From the NCBI GenBank assembly GCA_963677185.1, contig OY781889.1, positions 1,922,001-1,986,000 of the forward strand: a DNA stretch of 64,000 nt. The letters are read 5' to 3'. Origin of the DNA: G963677185 sp963677185. GTDB taxonomy: Bacteria > Bacillota > Syntrophomonadia > Syntrophomonadales > Syntrophomonadaceae. The notes beneath the pieces are model-generated. The model searched no databases and was not told the DNA's origin. It worked only from the letters and a program-made list of their open reading frames with translations. The position numbers were made by a program, and so were the translations under genes. Positions 16,654 through 25,000 of this stretch are shown piece by piece. Positions within the stretch are counted from its first letter, which is position 1; each line of letters starts with the position of its first letter.

Positions 16654-17313
16654 ATGGACGCACTGCAAAACCTTGATTATCCTTCGGAAAAAGAGAACTG
16701 GATGGTCGACATACTGATTGGCTCGCTTATCTCTATGGTGCCGATTTTCAATTTCGTGGCTATGGGTTATATCATGGAGGCCATGGAAATGGGCATCAGG
16801 GGAAGCCGCCAGGTGCCGGAATGGCACGAAATGGGCGATAAGTTCATAAAGGGCCTGCTGATGTTTTTGATAACGTTATTGTATGTAATAGTTCCGATCA
16901 TATTAATGATGGTCTTCATGGTGCCGATGTTTTTTGAGGCCGGAGCCAGCGGAGATATATCTTCGGCTACCGGAATCGTCGCCGTGCTAGGGGTTCTGGC
17001 CGGTACTCTATTATCATTAGCAGTGGGCTTCATAATGCCCATGGCCCTGGCCCGCTGGCTGGCCTTTGGAAGCTTTGGCGAAGCCTTCAGACTGGGACCG
17101 CTGTTTGCACAGATTAAAGCCGTTTTTACCGACTACCTGGTGGCTTTTTTGCTATTCGCTTTCCTGGGGGCGATAGTGATGTTGTTTGCCAGTTGGATAC
17201 CCGTCATCAACCTCATGGTTTACTTCTACTGGTCGGTGGCCTTCTACAACTATTTCGGCCAGCTTTATGCTAAAGCCTGCGCCAAGCCGGCGGCTTATTA
17301 TCCTGCCCAATAA
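16654..17313 (+). CDS. DUF4013 membrane protein
   Basis: The start is placed at ATG 16654, since MDALQNLDYPSEKENWMVDI matches the usual beginning of DUF4013 proteins and AAGGCGG precedes it. An upstream TTG at 16555, overlapping the DUF2752 gene, would add 33 residues. The 219-residue product has about five membrane segments, with the VPEWHEMGDKFIKGLL loop typical of the family (about 55-75). The function is unknown. It is the last of four small membrane proteins in a row. Confidence 0.8.
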   Translation: MDALQNLDYPSEKENWMVDILIGSLISMVPIFNFVAMGYIMEAMEMGIRGSRQVPEWHEMGDKFIKGLLMFLITLLYVIVPIILMMVFMVPMFFEAGASGDISSATGIVAVLGVLAGTLLSLAVGFIMPMALARWLAFGSFGEAFRLGPLFAQIKAVFTDYLVAFLLFAFLGAIVMLFASWIPVINLMVYFYWSVAFYNYFGQLYAKACAKPAAYYPAQ

Positions 17314-17440
17314 ACTGGCTTTCTTTTTCCACAGACGTTGATAAACATCGTATAATCAGTCATGGCCGGGGCTTTTGCGACTCCAGCCATATTCTATCAG
17401 GTGGCTCTTATTACTGCGGACCATTATTGTCATCGTAATT

Positions 17441-18643
17441 TTATCCCTGTGTGTCGACGATTTCTTCATAATGACGGCCTGAATGGGGAATATACAAAGC
17501 GGCCAGCAGGTTTACAGCTGCTATGAATGCAGCTGCCAGAAAAACGTAGGTGAAGTGGAATTGTGCCCAAACGACTCCGCCGATAAACGGAATTACCATG
17601 GATACAGCGTGATCCAGGGTGAGTCCCATGGAAATCGTAGCTGGAACGTCGTCGCCATTCTCGGCGATGCGGTTCAAGTAGGTGCTGCGGGCCATGCGGA
17701 CTGAAAACAAGAGCTGGTCCAGCACATAGCAGACCATGACTATCGCCAGGGCCAGTTCCGGGCCGGCATACAGGGGGGCCAGCCCGTAAAAAATGCACAT
17801 CACCACCAAAATACCCGATTCACAGACAATTACGGTCCGCTCTCCCCAGTAGTCGATGGCTTTGCCCAGCAGGGGGCGGAATATCAGGCTGGCCACAGTG
17901 CCTGCAAAGCCCAGGGCGGCAAAGACCTCCACCCCGCAGCCAAAATGGGTTATAAGCAGCCAGGGAGCGAAAGTGATAAAAATCTGCTTGCGGGCGCCGA
18001 ACAGGATGTTCAAAATGTAATAGAGATTGTACCGCTTCTTGAACACCAGCTTCTGCCGCCGGTGTTCAAGCTGGGACGGGCGGACCGCGTAGAGAAGGAT
18101 GGCGGCAATCAGGGCGCAAAGGCCGGCCACCCCGAAGATAACGGGGAAGCTAAAAGTAAATACCCTGGCAACGCCGTATACAAATGCCATGCCAGCAAGG
18201 GCTCCCAGCGATTCCACGGCGCCAATGCGTCCCAGCAGGCGGCCCTCGTCTCCGGTTCGGGCAAGACGCAGGGCGATGGCATGGGAGAGTCCCATGAACA
18301 TGTGGGCCCCGATACTCCACAGGAACATCCACACAACCACGGCAGGAACACCTGGGGATAAATAAGCCTGCCCCCACAGCGCAATGCCCACAAATAGGGC
18401 GGAAAGCGCGGCCAGCCGGGTATCAGCCAAAAATGACATGGCGGTGAAGATAAATACCACCAGGAATCCCGGCAGTTCGCGGGGAAACTCCAGGCCGCCC
18501 CGGACCTGGGCGGATACATGGTGAACCTGATCCAGGTAGTTATTGAAAGTGGGGTCGTAAAGGCCAGAATACAGGCCCATTAGCAGGCTGGCTGCGGCGA
18601 AAAAGTACAGGGAGCGCTTGACCTGCCGATCGTAACTATACAT
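17441..18643 (-). CDS. Major facilitator superfamily transporter
   Basis: The 400-residue protein has about twelve hydrophobic segments in two halves joined by a charged loop around residues 190-205 (RPSQLEHRRQKLVFKKRY). GLYSGLYDPTFNNYLDQ at the first helix and RLLGRIGAVESLGALAG in the N-terminal half are MFS-like. AGGAGA lies nine bases before ATG 18643. The substrate cannot be inferred; there are no pathway genes next to it. The downstream flavoprotein gene is on the same strand but about 125 bp upstream of it. Confidence 0.85.
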   Translation of the reverse strand: MYSYDRQVKRSLYFFAAASLLMGLYSGLYDPTFNNYLDQVHHVSAQVRGGLEFPRELPGFLVVFIFTAMSFLADTRLAALSALFVGIALWGQAYLSPGVPAVVVWMFLWSIGAHMFMGLSHAIALRLARTGDEGRLLGRIGAVESLGALAGMAFVYGVARVFTFSFPVIFGVAGLCALIAAILLYAVRPSQLEHRRQKLVFKKRYNLYYILNILFGARKQIFITFAPWLLITHFGCGVEVFAALGFAGTVASLIFRPLLGKAIDYWGERTVIVCESGILVVMCIFYGLAPLYAGPELALAIVMVCYVLDQLLFSVRMARSTYLNRIAENGDDVPATISMGLTLDHAVSMVIPFIGGVVWAQFHFTYVFLAAAFIAAVNLLAALYIPHSGRHYEEIVDTQG

Positions 18644-18768
18644 AATCCGATTCTCCTGTGCCGGCAGGCAGACGAAACTGTATGCCGCTTAATAGTACCG
18701 GTTCATTATAGTACAATGCCGGCAGAGTTTCCAATGCGTAATAACGGTGAATACTTGTATATTGCCAG

Positions 18769-20103
18769 TTATTTAAACTGGTCCAGGGCAATGAGAATGG
18801 GATCCCAGACCGGGCTGAAAGGCGGCGAATAGGCCAGGTCCATGTTCATGAGCTCGTCAACGGTCGAACCGACAGTGATAGCAGTCGCCAGCGCGTCAAT
18901 CCGCTTGCCGGAGCCGGCAAATCCAGCAATTTGGGCGCCGATAATTCGGGAGCTCTTGCGATCCGCAATAATTTTCAGCCAGATTGCACCGGAAACCGGG
19001 CAATATGCGGCTGCGGTGCGGCTCTTAATCGTATGGCTGATAAATTCTATTCCCGCTTGCCGGCATTCGTTTTCGCTCAATCCGGTTCGCGAAACTTCCA
19101 TATCCATAATCTGGGCGATAGTTGTGCCCAGAACTCCACGAATGGAAGCACTTCCCCCGGCGGCGTTTTCCCCGGCTACCCGGCCTTGTTTGTTGGCATT
19201 GGTGCCCAGGGCAATATAGCTGTCCTGACCGGTCAACAGATGGGGGATTGTTGCACAGTCCCCGGCGGCCCATATTCCATCCACGCTGGTTGCGCAGCGT
19301 TCATCAACCTTGATGGCTTTTTTAATTCCCAGCTCAATACCGGCCGCAGCTGCTATTTCTGAATTGGGTTCCACTCCGGCGGCAAGGATTGCTATATCAG
19401 CCGGACAGCGAATCGCACCTGCCAGCACTGCTTCAATTCGCTGGCGGCCTTCAAAACCGGTCACCTTCGTGCCGGTCATGACTCCGATACCCTGGTTTTC
19501 CAGGTATTGTTGCACTTTTATGGCCAGATCGGGGTCCATGCCGGGCAGAATTTGCTGCATGCTCTGAATCACAGTAACCTCGCAGTCATGGGACAACAAG
19601 TTTTCCGCCATTTCCAGGCCGATATAGCCCGCTCCCACGATCACCGCCTTTCGGGGCCGATATTTTTGCAGGTAATCGATAATAGCCAGACTGTCGGGGA
19701 TGGTGCGCAGGGTGAAAACGCCATACAAGCCGGAATTTTCTGCCGGCGGTATGCTGGCCCGGGCTCCGCAGGCTATTACCAGGCGGTCGTATGGTTCATC
19801 GTAGAATCCCCCGTCATTAAGGTTCTCTACTAAAAGGGAACGAGCGGAAATGTTGATTTTTCTAACGCTGTGGCAGGTCCGGACTTCAATGGACTGCCCG
19901 GCCATTTGCTCGACGGTGCGGGCAATAAGGGCTTCCTTGCTTTTAATGCGGCCACCTATGAAATAAGGTAAGCCGCAGCCGCCGTATGAAATGTATTCGC
20001 CCTCGACCAGGACCGTTATCTGCAGGTCCGGGTCTACACGGCGGGCCTTGGCGGCAGCACTCATTCCGGCAGCCACGCCTCCGATAACAGCCAGCTTAAT
20101 CAT
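18769..20103 (-). CDS. CoA-disulfide reductase-like FAD/NAD(P) oxidoreductase
   Basis: The start is ATG 20101-20103 after TGGAGG; the product has 444 residues. It has an N-terminal FAD motif (VIGGVAAGMSAAAKARR), the redox cysteine in YISYGGCGLPYFIGG (about 42), a second dinucleotide motif (VIVGAGYIGLEMAENL, about 150) and the FAD-binding WAAGDCA near 275. A single active cysteine in SYxxCGLPY is the hallmark of CoA-disulfide reductase and related NADH oxidases, which reduce CoA disulfides, polysulfide or oxygen. There is no C-terminal rhodanese domain. CoA-disulfide or persulfide reduction is the likeliest role; NADH oxidase is the alternative. Confidence 0.85.
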   Translation of the reverse strand: MIKLAVIGGVAAGMSAAAKARRVDPDLQITVLVEGEYISYGGCGLPYFIGGRIKSKEALIARTVEQMAGQSIEVRTCHSVRKINISARSLLVENLNDGGFYDEPYDRLVIACGARASIPPAENSGLYGVFTLRTIPDSLAIIDYLQKYRPRKAVIVGAGYIGLEMAENLLSHDCEVTVIQSMQQILPGMDPDLAIKVQQYLENQGIGVMTGTKVTGFEGRQRIEAVLAGAIRCPADIAILAAGVEPNSEIAAAAGIELGIKKAIKVDERCATSVDGIWAAGDCATIPHLLTGQDSYIALGTNANKQGRVAGENAAGGSASIRGVLGTTIAQIMDMEVSRTGLSENECRQAGIEFISHTIKSRTAAAYCPVSGAIWLKIIADRKSSRIIGAQIAGFAGSGKRIDALATAITVGSTVDELMNMDLAYSPPFSPVWDPILIALDQFK

Positions 20104-20181
20104 GGGTTTACCTCCATAATTCATAAGCCCATTTTAGCACAGCTTCAGCCATACTTAATGCGGGCCGCATAAAAATAAATG

Positions 20182-20202
20182 GGTATGTAAAATATAGTGT
20201 TG
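20182..20202 (+). repeat. Left terminal inverted repeat of the ISL3-type element
   Basis: The first 20 bases match exactly the reverse complement of 29861-29880, and the 21st also matches. A related subterminal copy (AAAATATGGTGTTGTT) lies within the next 70 bases. Confidence 0.85.
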
Positions 20203-20363
20203 GTGAACATGATATTTTTAGGGTGTAATATTTCCTTAAAATAAAATATGGTGTTGTTTTCTGGTGGTCCATGATAGAATCAGTTGTAAATAAATGGTCC
20301 ACAAAGAAAATCAACGAATAATATACATAACAGTGGCGCAAACAGCATGGCATTTATGGGAAA

Positions 20364-21695
20364 ATGAATATGAATATTTTAGACCTTCCAAACATGGAGG
20401 TTGTGTCTTTTGAAGAAAACGAAGATAACAAGTGCTTCATCGTAAAAAACTTGTTTCATCCATCATCCTGTTCGCACTGCGGTTCGTACCCAGCAGAATT
20501 GACACGCTGGAGCACAAAGGATCAGACATTCATGGATTTACCTATCCATGGCAAACGAGTCGGCCTCATAATTAGGCGCCAGCGCTGGAGATGCAAGTCC
20601 TGCGCCGGCACATTTTTCGAACCCATCTCATGGCTCGATGAAAAGCGTCGCGCCACACGCAGACTGGTACAATACATCGAAAAGCAAGCCACAATCAAAA
20701 CATTTGCATCTGTAGCCGAGGATGTAGGAGTATCAGCCGTCACGGTTAAGAACATATTTAATGACCACATCAGAAATCTTGAGAAGTCACTGGCATTTAA
20801 AACCCCGACAATTCTAGGAATTGACGAGATCCACCTGACCAGAAAACCTCGTTGTGTAATAACCAATATCGAGCAGCATACGATAATCGAAATGTTGCCA
20901 GATAGGCATAAAGCGACTGTTATTGGATACCTGCACAATCTGCCTGACAAGCAGAATGTCCGTTTAGTTACTATGGATATGTGGGAACCGTATCGCCAGG
21001 CAGTTCGAGAAGTGTTACCGCACTCCCAAATCATCGTGGATAAATTTCACGTAATTAGCATGGCTAACAAAGCTGTTGACCAAGTACGGAAAGCAACCCG
21101 GGACAGTTTAACTCTTAAACAGCGCCGGGGACTTATGCATGACCGCTTTCTGCTTCAGAAAAAAGGAACATCATTAACTCCGTTTGAACGAATGAAGCTA
21201 GAATCGTGGACATTAAACTTTTCAGCCCTGGGACTTGCCTATAAACTCAAGGAAGATTTTCACGGTATAGCAGGCACTGAATCCCGCAAGGAAGCAATTG
21301 AGTTATACGAAGCCTGGAAAGACCATGTAACCGCCGATGTCCGTTCTGCCTATCAGCCGCTGATGACAGCCATCGAAAACTGGCAGCAAGAAATCTGTGC
21401 ATACTTTGATCAACCAACCGTCACCAATGCCTATACTGAAAGCATTAACAGCTTAATCCGTTTAACTAACCGAATTGGGCGAGGATACTCATTTGAAGCC
21501 ATCCGGGCCAAGATTCTCTTTTCGGAAAACCTATACAAAGGTAGAAAGCCCCGATTTAGCAAAGAAGCGTTTTTTAATGATTCTCTCAGCAACATTAAGC
21601 AAGTGTTCACTACCAAGACGCCGGTACTAAAAGCATGGTCGTCTGGAGTTGATATAGAAGCGCTAATCAATTTATTGGAAGCCAATGAGTTTTAG
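20364..21695 (+). CDS. ISL3-family transposase
   Basis: The 443-residue transposase has an N-terminal zinc-binding part (SSCSHCG, then CKSCAGTFFEP, residues 35-90) and helix-turn-helix region (EDVGVSAVTVKNIF). The DDE-type catalytic domain has the first aspartate in GIDEIHL (about 154), the second in TMDMWEPYRQA (about 205) and the glutamate in NAYTESINSLIRL near 360. These are ISL3 hallmarks and the length is normal. The gene looks intact, so the element could be active. Its left terminal repeat lies 162 bp upstream. Confidence 0.93.
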   Translation: MNMNILDLPNMEVVSFEENEDNKCFIVKNLFHPSSCSHCGSYPAELTRWSTKDQTFMDLPIHGKRVGLIIRRQRWRCKSCAGTFFEPISWLDEKRRATRRLVQYIEKQATIKTFASVAEDVGVSAVTVKNIFNDHIRNLEKSLAFKTPTILGIDEIHLTRKPRCVITNIEQHTIIEMLPDRHKATVIGYLHNLPDKQNVRLVTMDMWEPYRQAVREVLPHSQIIVDKFHVISMANKAVDQVRKATRDSLTLKQRRGLMHDRFLLQKKGTSLTPFERMKLESWTLNFSALGLAYKLKEDFHGIAGTESRKEAIELYEAWKDHVTADVRSAYQPLMTAIENWQQEICAYFDQPTVTNAYTESINSLIRLTNRIGRGYSFEAIRAKILFSENLYKGRKPRFSKEAFFNDSLSNIKQVFTTKTPVLKAWSSGVDIEALINLLEANEF

Positions 21696-22043
21696 ACAGG
21701 GAGCAGTGCGGACAGGATGTTCTGCGATATAGCATACATTTCCTTTCCAATCCCTCATTCCGCTCTCACATTCAACCAGGCGATTAGGCACAAATAGATT
21801 CCCATGCAGAATAATTCAGCCGCAGACGGGCCGCCCGCAGCATATTATTTGCAATATGTAACTATTTGCGATGATTATGATAAGGATGTTGCGCAATAAT
21901 TTGCATATGATTAAAATGCGTGATAGTATGATCGTTAAAGTACACAGGACTTGCGGAGTGCACATACGATCAATTCTTCTTCGCCGCATTAAACCCAACA
22001 TTTTCTCCCGCTCCGGGTCTACAAATTGTAAGGGGATTATCAT
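21696..22043. other. Intergenic region between transposase and RHS gene
   Basis: These 348 bases hold no convincing gene. A small hairpin is possible (CATATT-ATTTGC-AATATG, around 21840). The expected ISL3 right end is not found here. The RHS gene has AAGGGGAT about seven bases before its ATG. Confidence 0.5.
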
Positions 22044-25000
22044 ATGCGTCTGAATTGCAAGCACCTGTTAATATTGTTGTTCCTCTCCATGGCGGTATTA
22101 GCCGTTATTCCATCGCCCGCCCTGGCCGACACCGACGGCAACGACAGCTTCGCAGAAGCCGTGGAGATATTCGCCGGAAGCCAGAACACTACCACCATGG
22201 ATTTTCGAAGCGATCTGGACTATTTCAAAATCACTGTAGATCAGACCTGCAGCATTTCATCAACCATTTCCCATAATGGCTCATTTATGTATTACCAGCT
22301 ATATGATTCGCAGCAGCAGTCTTTGCAAACTCGGCCGGTTACATATGCAGGCAGCGTGAAAGCCAGCTACAAGGTCAGCCCTGGAACCTACTACATAAGA
22401 ATCAGCGATTATGCCACCTCAGGTACTTTCACCCCATATACCGTCAACTTCAATGTTAATGCCGTCGCTCCAGACTCCCTGGAGCAAAATGACACCCCGG
22501 CCCTGGCGGTGCAGGCTAAATCTGGAACTCAGTACAATATGTCCATAGAAGCCGTTAACGATTATGAATGGTTCAAGATTGATGTTCCGCAAACCTCCAG
22601 TATCGTGTGCACCACCTCGCGAACGGCCGGCAATTATGTTTGCAGCATATTCTCCTCCAGCGATTTAACCAGTCCGTTATGGAGCAAGTTTAATCCCAGC
22701 GGTAAAGTAGGCTGGAAAGTCGGTCCCGGGACTTACTATGTCAAACTGTCCGAGTGGGATTCAGGCTCCATCAATTATGAAAACAACAATTTTGCTTTGA
22801 AAATCACGGTGGTCGGGCAAGACTCCCTGGAGCAAAACGACACTCCAGCCCAGGCGGTGCAGGCCACATCCGGAACTCAGTACAACATGTCCATAGAAGC
22901 CGTTAACGATTATGAATGGTTTAAGATTGATGTCCCGCAAACCTCCAGTATCGTGTGCACCACCTCGCGAACGGCCGGTAATTACATTTGCGGCATCTAT
23001 TCCTCCAGTGACTTAACCAATCCCATTAAAGGCAAGTTTAATCCCAGCGGTAAAGTAGGCTGGAAAGTCAGCCCCGGGACTTACTATGTCAGACTGTCTG
23101 AGTGGGATTCAGGCTCCATCAATTACGAAAACAACAGCTTCAGCTTGACTATAACTCTTAAAGCCCAGGACGCCCATGAAAACAATGATACCCTGGCAAG
23201 CGCCACCCGATTTAACCTGGGAGATATAGTATCAGGCGTCAGCATAGAAGCAGCTAACGACTATGACTGGTTCACATTTACCGCGAACAGTGCCGGGCCG
23301 CTTAATCTTCAGTTTACCAACAGCTCGAACTACCTGGATTTCGCATTATATAACAGCAGCGGAGTTCAGCTTGACAGCCGCATCATGTTTTCCACCTACA
23401 CCCGCAACATAGCCAGCGGCACCTATTTCATCCGGCTTAAAGAATACTCAGACATCAACTATCTTAATAGCAATATATCCTTTAGTTCAGCTACCAGCAT
23501 CTCCGAACTCGAAAAAACCCAGCTGGGCAAGCCGGGCAACTCCTTTGCCTGCAATGACCCGGTGAATCCCGCCCTGGGCAATTTCACCCTGGAGAACACC
23601 GACCTGTCCATCCCCGCCCGGGGGCTGCCCCTGGCCGTCACCCGCTTCTACAACTCCCGCTCCGAAGCCGCCGGCCCCCTGGGCAAAGGCTGGCAGTTCA
23701 ACTGGGGCGGCAAATTGACCGCTAATGCCGACAGCTCGGTGACCGTATCCTACGCCGACGGCCATGAATACCGCTTCCCATATTCCGGAGGAGTATACCA
23801 GTCTCCAGACGGCTGCTATGAGACCCTGGTCAAGAATGCGGATAACAGCTATACCCTGACCCTGAAGAACCAGAGCATATACATCTACAATTCCTCCGGA
23901 CAGTTAATCCAGATCAAAGATATCAGCAACAACGCTACCAACCTGGCCTATACTTCCGGCAAGCTGACCTCAGTTACTGACTCAGCGGGCCGAAGCCTGA
24001 CCTTCACCTATAACGGAACCAAGATCATCAAAGTCACCGATCCGATGAACCGCCAGGTCCAGTATGGCTATGACACTAACGGCAATCTCAATTCAGTTAC
24101 CGATGTAAATGGCAAGGTAACCACTTATGCCTACAACTCCTATGGGCTGACTTCGGTTACCGACCCTAACGGCCACCAGACCATAGCCAACAGCTATGAC
24201 GCTATGGGCCGGGTACTCTCTCAGACCGACGGGGAAGGCAATGTCACCCGGTTCCAGTACGACCTGGCCAACCGCAAAACCACCATGATGGACGCCAAAG
24301 GCAATTCTGGCTCCTTCACTTATGATGCCGCCTACCACGCAACCCGGGTGGATTATCCCGGCGGGATCTATGAAGAATACACCCTGGATGCAGATGGCAA
24401 CCGCCTGACTTCAAGAGACAAGAACGGCAATATCACCACCTGCACCTATGACGGTATGGGCAATATGCTCACTAAAACCGATCCGGCTCCCCTTAACTAT
24501 GTAACCACCATGACTTACAACCCCGGGGGCCATCCCCTGACCATAGTGGACGCCGCAGGATATACCACCAATTTCAGCTATGATTCTGCCGGAAGGCTCC
24601 TGACCCAGAGCCGGGCAGTAAACGGACAGAATGTCATCACAACTTTCAGCTATAGCGACTATGGCCAGATTTCCAGCATCACCGATCCGAATGGCAATAC
24701 TAAAACCTTCAGCTATGACCAGTACGGCAATATATCCTCCAAAACCGATCCACAGAACAATACTGCCAGCTTCACTTACGACCTGGCAGGCAGAAAGCTC
24801 ACCGAGACCGATCCCCTGAATCACAGCTGGACTTACAGCTATGACAATGCCGGGCATGTACTGACTGCTACTGACCCCATGAATCACGTCACCACCAGCG
24901 TCTATGACAACGAAGGCCAACTGGTGAGCGTAACCGATGCCAGAAGCAATACCAGCACTTTTAGTTATGACCATAATGGCAAGCAAAGCTCTATGACCGA

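Noticed and set aside
21696..21900. Right end of a solo ISL3 element after the transposase
   Set aside because: No match to the left terminal repeat was found in this stretch.
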